From assembly GCA_958510825.1 (NCBI GenBank), contig OY294044.1:84676895-84740894 (forward strand): 64,000 bases of DNA, in the 5' to 3' direction. Shown piece by piece: positions 32,782 through 44,375 of the stretch. The translations under genes were made by a program, and so were the position numbers. Numbering within the stretch: the stretch's first letter is position 1; each line of letters opens with the position of its first letter. The notes under the pieces are model-generated. The model saw only the letters and a list, made by a program, of their open reading frames with translations, searched no databases and was not told where the DNA came from. The stretch is from Brachypterus glaber (lineage: Eukaryota > Arthropoda > Insecta > Coleoptera > Kateretidae).

Positions 32782-33118
32782 AATAATAGTTATTTATGGT
32801 ACTAGTGGGTAAAGTAAGATATTTCCCATGAGAAAATTAACCAGGCGTCAGCCAAGCAAGTTAATTTTCGAGAGGGCAATATCGGTTTACCCATGAGTGC
32901 CATGCAAGGTTTTATCCAATAAATAGCGTAGAAATTCATATTTGTATTAAAAATTTTAATGACATTTACAAGAAAATAATTTGACAAGTGACAGTTGAGT
33001 GGGTAAAATAAATAATTATCCACTCAATAAAGTAAAAGCCACGCGGGGGTTATTATTGAGTTTATCTATTTAAAATGAAGCTGGTAATTGTCTTATTATC
33101 TGGATGTATTGGATAAAA
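32782..33118 (+). repeat. Family J, copy 1
   Basis: About 337 bases nearly identical to 38669-39003, same orientation. It contains a stem-loop (GTGGGTAAAGTAAGATATT...GAAAATTAAC against 32861-32898) and a second short hairpin TTGAGTGG...CCACTCAA near 32995-33026. A minus-strand ORF across it is not conserved in copy 2. No TIRs or tRNA boxes seen. Confidence 0.85.
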
Positions 33119-33767
33119 GAATTTTAAATATATTTTTAGATTGGTAGATATTTGCTTTTCAAGTGTAAAAATGTCACGCCCGGTTCAAAAAGAATGGCTG
33201 ATATATTAGTTTGTTTTGTTTAAAAGCAGGAAGGTTTTTATTCAATATTTCAAACAATTTTTCTTTAAATCTGTGAAAACTAGAATAACACACCGAGTAA
33301 CGATGTTTAACGACCCGAAGAAGATGTGCATAAATTTGTTAAACAAATTTATTTCGCGAAGTATTTCCGCTGAAAATTTTTCATTTTTATTTTGATTCTA
33401 GTGTTAAAAATTATATGAATCGTGGCACGGTGGGGAATTTTTAAAATCTAGCAAGACAAAAATTCTAAATTCAACTGTGACGGTTGAATGAACCGCCCCT
33501 ATTTTATTAAGTATCGACTTCATAAAAAATAACTTAAATCTCCATTTTCATTCTTTTTTTAACCATACCTGAACTGCCACTTGTATATCCATTGTCCATT
33601 GTTATTTCACAATCCCATCCATATTACTATAAAAAATAATTGAATTTCCAACTAATTTAGATTTTATGACTTGTTCCACTTGTGATCGCAGATTCAGTTT
33701 CATATAAGAATCGTTATAACACATTTTACACTCCTTTTTCATCAAAACTATTAATTAGTATCATTAT
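33119..33767. other. AT-rich spacer
   Basis: Contains a short near-palindrome AAATTTGTTAAACAAATTT (about 33333). No gene. Confidence 0.4.
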
Positions 33768-33771
33768 TTAA

Positions 33772-34736
33772 CCCTTCGTTAGGCGCGCCTCTTTTTGTAA
33801 CGTGTTTAGGCGCGCGGTCTACACTTGTAGACCATTTTATTTTTTGTTTAAAAAAAAAACACATTTATATATTTAAAAACCAAATATATTATGTTATTTA
33901 TTTGGTTGTATTTAAAAGTTATTTACATATTTTTTTCAAATTATTATTGTTTTAGTAAGTGTTAAGGGTAAAAGAAAAATGATATACAATTCTAACATAT
34001 ATTTTACATCTGTACGGTAATTTGTAAAAAAAAATAAAAATAACTTAAAAAACTTTCTGAAACTAAAACATTTGTTTTCTTTAACATGTACGATTATAAA
34101 AAAATAAAAAACACCTAAATTAAAAGAAAAAAATACTATAAAATTTGACTCGAAATCATGCAATATTTTAGGAACTCATGCGCCTTGTACATGTGCTCTT
34201 TGCAATCGTAGTTATGATATTTTGAGCATTTTTTTTTCGATTTATATTCCCTTCTTAGGCACAAAGTAATTTTTAGTTTTATAGAACAGAAAATTACCTT
34301 ATTTATCAAAAACATTACGTATGAGCTCTTTCATGACCAAAAAGAATAGTGCCAGTATCTTCCTATAAACCGCTATTTTTTTTGGTGGTAAAGACATATT
34401 GTATCTTTAATTTATTTAAGGGTTAAACTAATAAACTAACTTTGAAAAACAATATTCACAAAAAGAAACCATAAAAACTTACACATAATAAAAAAATGCA
34501 AAAATAAAAAAGGTAACGTGGTTAGTCGCGCGGTCTACAATTGTAGACCAGGCAGGTTTCAATATGAATAAAAATAATATTATACCCATTCAAAGTGTGA
34601 ATTATTACTGATCTAATAGATTGATGCATAATGCGCAGCTACTAGAAGGGGCACAAGCGTAAACAATCCGTGTAAAAAATTACCCAGCTAAAAGAAAGCA
34701 TGGTCTACGATCGTAGACCGCCCGCCTAACGAAGGG
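33772..34736. mobile_element. TTAA-flanked piggyBac-type element with three palindromes
   Basis: TTAA at 33768-33771 and 34737-34740. Both ends read CCCTTCGTTAGGCG (14 bases, perfect). An 18-base palindrome of the form GGTCTAC-NNNN-GTAGACC occurs three times: GGTCTACACTTGTAGACC near the left end (about 33816), GGTCTACAATTGTAGACC at about 34531, and GGTCTACGATCGTAGACC at about 34702. Two of them are preceded by GCGCG. 965 bp, AT-rich interior, no transposase. The 75-codon minus ORF inside lacks any domain. Confidence 0.85.
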
Positions 34737-34810
34737 TTAACCATATTAGAAGTAAGAAAAAGGTTATTCATAAAATTAAATATTCGTTTTAACCTACGTT
34801 GCCCTTCAAG

Positions 34811-34853
34811 GGCAATATAGGTCAATATAGGTCAATATAGGTCAATATAGGTC
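34811..34853 (+). repeat. 10-bp tandem repeat
   Basis: (GGTCAATATA)n, about four units, just before the 270-bp array. Confidence 0.9.
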
Positions 34854-34857
34854 ATAA

Positions 34858-35664
34858 ACAATAGAGTGCTGCCAAACCGAAATAAAATATCTCTAAACTA
34901 ATTATTAAAATTAGTATTTCTATAGAATAAGTTAAGGTAAATGTCCCAATTATCGTCCACTTAAGCACTAAATCAGACTTTGGTATGCCACAAAAAGTTA
35001 GTTTAAAGAGTATCAAAATTAAAATGGTACTAACTGAATCAACATTTATTGAATTTTACTAAATTATATTTAAAATTAACGTATATATCATCAAAAATAT
35101 ATAAATAATTGCTATTTATAAGAATAACAATAGAGTGCTGCCAACCCGAAATAAAATATCTCTTAACTAATTATTAAAATTAGTATTTCTATAGAATAAG
35201 TTAAGGTAAAAGTCCCAATTATCGTCCACTTAAGCACTAAATCAGACTTTGGTAAGCCACAAAAAGTTAGTTTAAAAGAGTATCAAAATTAAAATGGTAC
35301 TAACTGAATCAACATTTATTGAATTTTACTAAATTATATTTAAAATTAACGTATATATCATCAAAAATATATAAATAATTGCTATTTATAAGAATAACAA
35401 TAGAGTGCTGCCAACCCGAAATAAAATATCTCTTCACTAATTATTAAAATTAGTATTTCTATAGAATAAGTTAAGGTAAAAGTCCCAATTATCGTTCACT
35501 TAAGCACTAAATCAGACTTTGGTAAGCCACAAAAAGTTAGTTTAAAAGAGTATCAAAATTAAAATGGTACTAACTGAATCAACATTTATTGAATTTTACT
35601 AAATTATATTTATAATTAACGTATATATCATCAAAAATATATAAATAATTGCTATTTATAAGAA
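34858..35664 (+). repeat. Three 270-bp tandem units
   Basis: ACAATAGAGTGCTGCCAA starts units at 34858, 35127 and 35397 (spacings 269 and 270). Units differ at only a few positions, so this is a recent amplification. The last unit runs into a poly-A stretch at 35664. Noncoding. Confidence 0.95.
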
Positions 35665-36009
35665 AAAAAAAAAGTCCAAACGAAAAATATTTTTTCGCAA
35701 AAGATAGATAATGGTTTGCGCATGTTAAATATGCAATAATTTTCCTTTCGGAGTACTAGGACCGCTAGTCTGAGCATTTTAGTGAAACATTACACTAGTA
35801 AACTACCTCTAATTTAGGGGCGGTGAGGCTGAAATTTTTATAAAAAATATAATCATAAGTAATTTTTAGATATGTAATAAGAATCAGGCAGAAGTCCAAA
35901 CGAATATCGGGGCATTTAAGTCAGTAAATTAGATTTCCCCCATTCTTGCGCCTGTAAGACAAAAACGAAAAGCCGACCCACTCTTCTATCTGGACTATTG
36001 AGCTATACA
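35665..36009. other. Spacer, nothing recognised
   Basis: No ORF or repeat border identified. Confidence 0.4.
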
Positions 36010-36165
36010 ATAGGAATAGTAGTAGTAGTTTATTTACGGAAATTCCATTTTAACAATAATAAATATAAAAAATATCAATACATATCACAATATAAATCAC
36101 AAGTTATACATATCTAAAACTAACCTATTCAGGTCCCGAGAACTAAGTTGCTTTATAATACTATA
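36010..36165 (-). mobile_element. Possible non-LTR 3' end with (TAC)n tail
   Basis: On the minus strand this reads as a 3' UTR ending TTCCGTAAATAAACTACTAC and a few more CTA units. That tail form is common for CR1/L2-like retrotransposon 3' ends in insects. No coding part is attached. Confidence 0.4.
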
Positions 36166-37400
36166 AACTTAAATTAAGCCAATTTAAAAAAAATCGAAGG
36201 GGGTATTTTTATATTTTGATAAAAATGTTAAGTTATGTTTTTTGGTTGGCCAAAAATCATAGCATATTTAATTTTTTTAAATCGATCAATATTTCTAGGA
36301 GATATGGGCTGTTATATACATACATTGTTATGGTACTCGGCGAAATTGACCACCCTGTATATGTTAAACGGTTAGATGGATTTGAAAAATATGATGCCAT
36401 GGTTTTTTTTCCAAACCTACTAGTAGCACTAAAAAGTCCAAACTAATCCAAGTTTGGTCAAAATCCATGAGATGAGTGCAGAGTCTTTACACGCTAGGCG
36501 CTAAATGTCTCTATACTGATAACATTTACACACGTGTATTGGAAAATTACAAAACATATGTATGTATCGTATTTTTTTAAATATTTTTTACAGTGTACTT
36601 ATAATTAGCAAAAAACAGCGCTAATGGAATATTTAAATGAAAGATATTTGCCATAAGGTTTTTGTGGGGTCCTTTGTACAAAGTAAAATAATAAAGTTTA
36701 ACCACGTGAAAACACGAGTAAATACAAAATTGGTGAACAAATTTAGATTCCATAATTTTCCGAAAATTGCCCGTGGTAAATTCCTATCTTCATTGTGATT
36801 CTAGCGTGGAAAATTTATAGGTCATGGAATTCATTTGAAATCGCGTATTGATATTCCAGAGAGAAGCTTAAGGTGTAAAACAAGTCTTGAAGATATAAAA
36901 CGCAGCATTATTGTTGCTTCGCATTTTACACTATTCGCATTTTTATAAATTTTTCTTTATAGTTTTTGAGTTAGGATTAACTGTCTCACTAAGAAAGTTC
37001 ATTAAGGATGGACTGATTATTATTTAACTAGCGCTAGAATAGTAAATAAAAAAATGTATTGCAGTTTATGTAATTTTTTATGTATCACCCGGTAAAAGTA
37101 TCAAGAGTGTTCTGTTGCCATCGACCACTACCCTTTAAAATATCAGCCCGTGTACATTTACTACAATTTACATTTATTATTTGACAGGACTAATAGGGTA
37201 TATTTCATAAACTGCCCGTTATAAAACCATACAACATATATTTAATAAAAATTTTCTCTAAAACTATCAGTTTTGGGATTTTGGGATTTTGATCGTTGCT
37301 TCCCACTGTGAGACAGGTGCCTAACACCCACTTTTATACATTTTCCTAGCGGTTTATGATATTCTGAATGATTTTAATAGTGGGTGTTACCACCCGTAAA
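36166..37400. other. Mixed AT-rich DNA with TIR-like ends
   Basis: GACCACCCTGTATATG (36348) looks like one end of a TA-flanked MITE; a decayed family G right end (CAAGTCTTGAAGATATAAAA...CACTATTCGCAT) lies at 36880-36930. The 76-codon ORF at 36216 shows no domain. No gene recognised. Confidence 0.4.
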
Positions 37401-38130
37401 ATACACTGCCCAGTAAAAGAGCTTTCCCATTTTACGCCTACGCGCGAGAAATGGATGTTTTATTATCAGTTTCTCTTTGAGCAACCTTAAAAACCCCAAT
37501 ACACCAATTTTTACGAAAACTACCCCCGCTCCTCGGGGGGTAAAATTAGAACAACCCCAATATATAAATTTTCAAGAGAACTGCCCCCTGTCCCTCAGTT
37601 GGTGGAATACATGTTTTCACAAAAACTACCTCCCACCCCTTAGGGGGTAAAAAACCCCTATATACCAATTTTGAAGAAAATATTGAAAATATTTAAAAAT
37701 ATTTACAACCTCACCCCCTCGGGGGTGGAGTTAGAAAAAATGTATTATCAGATTTAATTCTAGCAACCTGAAGAACCCCTATATATAGTAATTTTCAAAT
37801 TTTTCTAAAAAAATGTATTTTTCCCCATTTGCCCCCTTGCCTCACCCCAATGTTCACCAAAAACAATCCCGAGCGAGAACTTTTGGTAACATACCTGTGT
37901 GCCAAATTTCAAGTTTCTAGCTTAAAGCGTTTTTAAGTTATCGTGCCCACGAGATTTCCCGGACAGACCGATCGGCCGATCGACCGACCGACCTATCGAC
38001 CTAACGACAATTTTTGTTTTGCTTGAAATTGATTTATATTGACATAAAACGTAATAAAACGCAAAAAAAATTATTGCATGAATACAAGGCTTTCCGAAAT
38101 TTTGAAAATTTTTAAAATGAGAAAGAAAAA
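37401..38130 (+). mobile_element. Family H element, copy 1
   Basis: It begins ATACACTGCCCAGTAAAAGA then GCTTTCCCAT and ends near ATGAGAAAG, the complement of the start word. The interior has diverged tandem units of about 80-100 bases (TTATTATCAG, then AGCAACCT, AAAACCCC, ATATACCAATTTT, ACTACCCCC, GGGGGTGGAG). These are followed by a tail with TTAAGTTATCGTGCCCAC, a GATCGACC-type simple repeat (about 37965-38000) and ATTGACATAAAACGT. Central tandem repeats and a microsatellite near the 3' end recall DINE-1/Helentron-type nonautonomous elements; this is inference. Confidence 0.75.
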
Positions 38131-38329
38131 CAACAAATTAGGTAGAAACTAAAAATGTATACTTCCACTTTTGGGCCTGTCAAGAGTGTAATAGCTAAAT
38201 GGATACTCGAGTGATTTTCAGATGCCGGCAAATAGTCTACTAATTGAATTCTCAATCCTAATTAATATTTAGCCTTGTCATGCTATTCTCTTGAGACTGA
38301 TATCCGACATTTTAACGTAGGTATACATT
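38131..38329. other. Spacer
   Basis: Nothing recognised. Confidence 0.3.
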
Positions 38330-38530
38330 TTTTCCTACGCCTCCCTTAGATAGCCAACCTTTTCGCACAATTAGGTCACCTTATGTAGGTGATTAAGAAA
38401 GTTAGGTTAACTTGGTCAGCTGTTTCAGTCATGCCTTGAAAACAATTGAATTTTGACAGTTCTGTACAGGAACTTCACATTGCGTTACAGTTTTCGAATT
38501 AATTATTTTGACATATTTAATATACCAACC
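38330..38530 (+). repeat. Family I, copy 1
   Basis: CCTCCCTTAGATAGCCAACC, then CAATTGAATTTTGACAGTTC, then TTACAGTTTTCGAAT, in the same order as 52345-52470 (CCCCCCTTAAAAAGCCAAC, AATTGAATTTCGATAGTTC, AACAGTTTTCGAATAAC). Confidence 0.6.
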
Positions 38531-38668
38531 GCTTACGTTTCTAAAAAAAACTGCTTTCAATTACTAAAAACCCCTTTCATTTCCCAAAATACCACATACG
38601 GTTACCGTTATGTCAACCGAAATGACTTCTGACTCAATTTCTTATCTGGGAATCTTCAAAAATAATAA

Positions 38669-39003
38669 AATAATAGTTATTTATGGTACTAGTGGGTAAA
38701 GTAAGATATTGCCCATGAGAAAATGCGAGGCGTCAGCCAAGCAGGTTAATTTTCGAGAGGGCAATATCGGTTTACCCATGAATGCCATACAAGGTTTTAA
38801 CCAATAAACAGCTTAGGAATTCATATTTTTATTAAAAATTTTAATGACATTTACAAGAAAATAATTTGACAAGTGACAGTTGAGTGGGTAAAATAAATAA
38901 TTATCCACTCAATAAAGTAAAAGCCACGCGGGGGTTATTATTGAGTTTATCTATTTAAAATAAAGCTGGTAATTGTCTTATTATCTGTATGTATTGGATA
39001 AAA
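38669..39003 (+). repeat. Family J, copy 2
   Basis: Near-identical to 32782-33118, same orientation, with an 8-base internal deletion near 38723. Flanking sequences differ, so it is a dispersed copy rather than a local duplication. Confidence 0.85.
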
Positions 39004-39024
39004 TGTATTATTCAAACCAAGCAC

Positions 39025-39945
39025 TTTTTAACGGACTTCCAAAAAAGGAGGAGGTTATCAATTCGACGTGTGACTTTGTTTTTTTTATGTTTGTTCCTGC
39101 ATAACTTTGGAACGAATGAACGGAATTTGATGAGAGTTTTTGCATCTTAAAGAGGGCATTCATGAGGTAGTTCCGTTTTAATTTGACGCTCGGATAATGC
39201 CGGGTAAGCCGGATAATTAAGATAAATCATTTTAACGCAATTTCACTTAAAAACGGCTTAATTTTGTTCTACTACCAGCCAAATTTTTAGAGAAATATCG
39301 GATAACTCGGATAAGCCGGATAACTTGATTAATCACTTAAATATTACGGCACACTGAAAATCTTTTAAATGCCGCTAAAGTTGATTCTCAGGACCTGTAA
39401 TATTAAAATACCAAGAGAAAATGATAAATGTTGTGATTTTACCAAAAGGCTTTGTTTGATTATTACTTAATGCCTAAATTTTAAGATTTTCTTTGGTATT
39501 TCGTTTAAAATAAGGTTTGTTGGACTCTTGGCCGCTGAAATAAAAATATTACTTTTATTTTTTAGAAAGTTATCTTTAAGATAATGACGTCACAACTCAC
39601 TGTTAGTGCGTTGTGACGTCATCAGCTTGCCGAGATGGAAGGACAACTATAATTTAGCTTAGATAATGTTACAAATCCAGAAGTTCTGTGTCTCTAAAAA
39701 GTAAAAAATAAAAACTTTTCGCAAAAAAAAATGAACCGACTTCTATGTTTCTAAAAAGTAAAAAATAAAAAATACTTAAGTCGGTGCCAACAAACAATAA
39801 TAAAATAATAAAAAAATAATTGTTAGTAATTAATTTAGGGAATGGTGAAATTGGCACCGACTTGAGTATTTTTTATTTTTTACTTTTTAGAAACATAGAA
39901 GTCGGTTCATTTTTTTTTGCGAAAAGTTTTTATAGTTGATTCATT
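39025..39945 (-). repeat. Family E element, copy 2
   Basis: Inverted relative to 15505-16418. The left part carries TTAACGGACTTCCAAAAAAG, then CAATTCGACGTGTGACTTTG. The right part carries the hairpin with CTTTTCGCAAAAAAAAATGA and GAAATTGGCACCGACTT (about 39707-39940). The 62-codon minus ORF inside is a hairpin by-product. Confidence 0.8.
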
Positions 39946-39976
39946 TTAACCTATTTGCCTAAGTAATACAATGTGT

Positions 39977-41063
39977 CAAAAGAAGTATTGGCTACGAATT
40001 ATCTCCGTAACTATAAAAGATAACTTTTTAAAATTTACAGAGCTTGTATGCACCGTAAATGTCCCCATTTTGTCATGGTCAGTATAAAAAATATCACTTC
40101 CTGTCTAAGTGGAAGTGATACCAACTTTTCATTTTTAAATAGAACCCTATAAATTTGTTTATATTTTTGGAGTCGCCTTTAAATTCTCTTTTCATTGATA
40201 TATTACAAGTCGATATTTGCATTAAAGATGGCGCCACAGGGCCATTTTTCATAAAAGGAACATGGCGGTCCTATGACTTCCATATTGGAATATTTCTGAA
40301 ACTTGACATTTCAACTATTTTAGTAGTAGGCTAAGAATTTACTGTTTATGTGCAACTGATTTTCTTTTGTTTTTGTGAAAATGGTGCTTGTGTGCTTAAT
40401 TTTCAAATGGAACGATCTATTTTTGATTTCGTTAAATTAAAAACTCAAGTATATTCTACAAGATAAACGTACAAAGACCCTAATAGGGTTGGCCCTTTTC
40501 GAGGAAAATGGCCATATTCATACATTCAATATAGCTCCCAGCAGAATATGGTTATTTTTCCCAAAAAAGGCCAACCCTATTAGGGTTTTGTACGTTTTTC
40601 TTGTAGAGTATACTTAATTTAACGAAATCAAAAATAGGTCGTTACGTTTGAAACTTTAGCACAAAACGGCTTTAAATGGCTTTAAAAACATCACGCCATT
40701 TTCATAAAAACAAAAGAAAATCAGTTTCAAATAAACAGTAAATTCTTAGCCTACTAGTAAAAGATTTGAAATTCCAAGTTTCAGATATATTCCAATATGG
40801 ACGTCATAGGACCTACATGTTGTTTTTATGAAAAATGGCTTCTGTGGCGCCATGTTTAATGCAAATATCGACTTGTGATATACCAATAAAAAGAGAATTT
40901 AAAGGTGAATCCAAAAATATAAAGAAATATACAGGGTTCTATTTAAAAATAAAAATATTTTTAATGGTGACCATGGGATATTTACGTTTCATACAAGCTC
41001 TGTAAATGTTAAAAAGTTATCTTTTATAGTTACGTAGATAATTCGTAGGCAATACTTCTTTTG
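39977..41063. repeat. 1.09-kb near-complete palindrome
   Basis: CAAAAGAAGTATTGGCTACG at 39977 is mirrored by CGTAGGCAATACTTCTTTTG ending at 41063. Pairing continues inward through AACTATAAAAGATAAC, GAGCTTGTATG, AATCGACTTGTAATATATC-type, GGCGCCA, GGACCGCCATG-type, TAAATTCTTAGCC, AATTTAACGAAATCAAAAAT and CCAACCCTATTAGGG. The loop is only about 25-45 bases near 40535. Arms of about 520 bases are diverged by small indels, so the structure is not brand new. No ORF of note. Confidence 0.9.
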
Positions 41064-41142
41064 AATAATTTTTAAATAATTTTTCGTAAAAACAAAATAA
41101 AAAAAAATATACTGAATCTTTTTATAGTATTTGGGAAAATTA

Positions 41143-41602
41143 CTGTGAATAGGATATAATGGAATGCGTAACATTACATATCTTCGCGGCTTGTTTAACT
41201 TTAGTCAAGTAAAATACTGAGTACTTAACATGCTTGCAGATATACAAAATATTAAGCTACTTGATTTGATATTACCTACTTGTTTTTAGTAATAATTTTA
41301 CTTTGTGTAACTGCAATACATTTGGTAATGATTTCTACATGTTTGGTAACATTTACTTACACAATCTTCTCCGTGTATAAAACAGAAAAGCAATTAACAA
41401 AGCAAACTTTATATATAACCATAGTTTTGGACATTGAAAGTGAATCGATAATATGTACCTATAAATCATGAAGTTAGCGTAGGGAACAAACAAATTGATT
41501 TTCGTTATTGGAATTCGAATATTATCGAACATACTTGATGAAATTAGAAAACAAGACGTGAAGTTATTTAATGCTTCGCACTTCATTATATACTATTCAC
41601 AG
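41143..41602. mobile_element. Family G TA-flanked TIR element
   Basis: The left end CTGTGAATAGGATATAATGG and the complement of the right end (CTGTGAATAGTATATAATGA) pair for about 55 bases, on through ATATCTTCGCGGCTTGTTT. TA lies on each side (41141-41142 and 41603-41604). 460 bp. Small ORFs inside are on both strands and domain-free. Partial copies: 31285, 36880 and 49795. Confidence 0.85.
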
Positions 41603-41787
41603 TAGATACTATATTACTTTTTCTAAATAACCTAAGTTAAAATTATAATTATTTAAAATGCAAAATAAAATATTGTTATCAACAAAAGAATATATTCTCT
41701 GTACACATGTAGGCAACTGGAGTTCTAATAAGAAAAAGTTAATATGCAAAAAGATATAGGCATATCAGGCAAGACTACCACTGTAAA

Positions 41788-42646
41788 AATATACTGTCCA
41801 GTAAAAGAGCTTTCCCATTTTTCACCTCCGCACATAAAATAATTTTTTTTATTATCAGATTCACTTTTAGCAACCTTAAAAATATAACAGTTTTCACGAA
41901 AACTACCCCCGCCTCTTAGGGGGTGGAGTTAGAATTTTTTTATTATCAGATTCTCTTTCAGCAACCCTAAAAATTCCAATATTCAAATTTTCACAAAACT
42001 ACCCCCATCCCTCAGGGGATAAAATTTTATTATAATATTCAGTTTTAGCGACCTCAAAAACCCCAATATATAAATTTTCCCCCTCAGGGGGTGGAGTAAG
42101 ATTTTTTTATTATCAGATTCACTTTCAGCATCCTGAAAAACCAAAATATACCAATTTCCAAGAAAACTACCCCTCCCTTTGGGATGGAATTTTTTATAAT
42201 CAGATTCACTTTCAGCAACCTCAAAAACCCCAATACCAGTTTTCAGGAAAACTACCCCCCACCCTTCAGGGGGTTAAAATTAGAAAAAAATATTATCAGA
42301 TTCATATTCGTTGACCTAAACCCATTTTGACGAAAATATTGAAAATATTTAAAAATATTTACCCCCTCCCCTTGCGGGGGTGGAGTTAGAATATTTTCAT
42401 TAGATTCATTTTTAGCAATATATAGCAATTTTCAAATTTTTGTAAAAAAATGTATTTTTCCCCATTTTCCAAATTTCAAGTGTCTAGCTTAAAGCGTTCT
42501 TAAGTTATCGTGCCCACAAGATTTTTCCGGAAAGACTGATCGACGGAGCGACAATTATTGTTTGCTTAAAATTGATTTATATCGACATAAAACGTCACAA
42601 AACTCAAAAATACTCAAAAAAAAATGAAAATTAAAATGGGAAAGTA
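41788..42646 (+). mobile_element. Family H element, copy 2
   Basis: Same start (ACTGTCCAGTAAAAGAGC, CTTTCCCAT), about seven internal units, the TTAAGTTATCGTGCCCAC tail and end ATGGGAAAGT (42636-42645), the complement of the start. The simple-repeat block is shorter here (CGACGGAGCGAC, about 42540). Confidence 0.8.
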
Positions 42647-42714
42647 ATATATCATGATAAATAACTTTATATATTTTGACAAATTTATAACTAGAATAAT
42701 ATATTCTATAACTA

Positions 42715-42812
42715 GTATGGAATAGACAATATTCCGCGCGAGCGGAAAGTTTGTCATACGATCCGGCAGGCGAATAAGACGGTCCCGCGAGCGCAGAATG
42801 ACTATTCCATAC
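42715..42812. repeat. 98-bp hairpin MITE with GC-rich stem
   Basis: GTATGGAATAGACAATATTC at the left mirrors GAATGACTATTCCATAC at the right. The inner stem contains CGCGCGAGCGG against CCGCGAGCGC. Two overlapping ORFs on the minus strand run through it and are not genes. Confidence 0.8.
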
Positions 42813-44226
42813 ATGTTGTAGACTATACTTTTTCTTCGACTGCAAATATGAAACACTGTATGGCTTTAAACTGCGGACAAGGTTAAAAACAATGTTTTCT
42901 GTGACTCAACATTGTAAATGCAACAAAACACATATTTTTAAATAAAGCAATTAATGTTATTTAATAATTTTATCAAATCGATACTTAAAAAAGATTTTTA
43001 TTTAATTTTAGCACATATTTACAAATTATAGTGCAAAAATTGAAGGTTATGTCAGATTTTTGTGACATATCAGGTTTAAATATGTAACAGTACATGGAGC
43101 AGTTTTAATTTTTTGAACTAAATTGATAAAAAACTGGTCAAATATTAAGAAAAACTAATAAACTTTATGTAATTTTAATGCAAAACTATAAATTGCATTA
43201 AAATATTCAATATTTCATGGTAAAACATATATATTTTTGCTAATTTTGCTACAGTTTTCTTTACTTTTATAAACAAGAGATGGCACTACATGTGCTCATT
43301 CTAACACTTGATACGGAATATTCATACCGTATCTAGAGCTAGAATGGATTCATTCTGTGTTGAAAAGTGTGTGTATTTGCTTACATTCTAAAGCAGACTT
43401 AGAAAAAAGAAACATATCCGGAAAAGACTAAAAGCACGTTTGCTGATTTATTCATTTCCTATATATTTTTTAAAGTCTCCACTCTTTTTCTTGACAGAAA
43501 ACGTCACATTTAGGAACTATTGGACACGATCATATAATACACTTCCGGCATCTGGTGCTGTAAAGAGTATAACAACTTTTAGTTTAACTTTATGTTGCAG
43601 TTTAGCATGTTTGTAATAAAACGATCAAAATAATTTGGCTAAATCAATAAAACTTAATTTCCTTGAAATTAATGTCAAACTTCATGTAAACCGCAATAAT
43701 TTATGAGAAAATAACACAATTCTACAATATTTTTGAAAAGAATTAACAATTAATTCCTATGGTAATTAAAATTTTAATATTTTGTATTTCTGTGACTGAA
43801 AGCATAAAAATAATTTTTTTGCAAGACCAAAGACTAAAACTAAATTTTACGCTTTCATTTTCGGGACTAAGCTTGCCGTTTTTCTCCCAAGGGAAAAAAT
43901 CACGGCAACCTTGATAATATTAAAATATTATACATACTATGTGCTTTACTGGTACAAAAATTAGGTTTGTTGATGTTTAAAAAAGAAAATTTTTTCGAAC
44001 TGACTTTGTGTCAACCATATTAAAAAACAATTGAAATCGCGATAGCCGTGAAACTGACTTTTCGCAATTCACAGGCATCTTGATTAAATTAAGAAAATAA
44101 AACACCCGATTTTATACGTATGGTTTTTAATTTTATCTACCTACCTGCATTATCTTTGGTCGTGCAAAAAACAGTGTATATAACTCAGGACTAAACGTGG
44201 CTGTTTTAGTCCCATGCAAGGGTGTT
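42813..44226. other. AT-rich, nearly featureless
   Basis: Only a short palindrome GATACGG...CCGTATC (43314-43337) inside a wider TTCTA...TAGAA stem. No gene. Confidence 0.5.
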
Positions 44227-44325
44227 TACATGAACCAAATATTTATTTGACTCAAATAAAATTTGATACAACCAAATAATTTAATTGGCCATATCCAAAT
44301 AAATCCTTTTTATCAGTGTATCTAA
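44227..44325 (-). repeat. Family L, half copy
   Basis: ACATGAACCAAATATTTATT...CCAAATAATTTAATTGGCCA and TATCCAAATAAATC matches 52741-52825, the right arm of the complete family L hairpin. Confidence 0.75.
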
Positions 44326-44375
44326 TTTAAAATATTGTTTATTTGAGAAATCTGTATATTCAAATGTAAGTTTGA

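Noticed and set aside
33936..34163. 75-codon minus ORF in the TTAA element
   Set aside because: Phe/Ile/Lys-rich translation of AT-rich DNA, with no resemblance to piggyBac transposase.
42555..42856. Two overlapping minus ORFs of 96 and 80 codons
   Set aside because: Both cross the 98-bp hairpin MITE in different frames; no domain.
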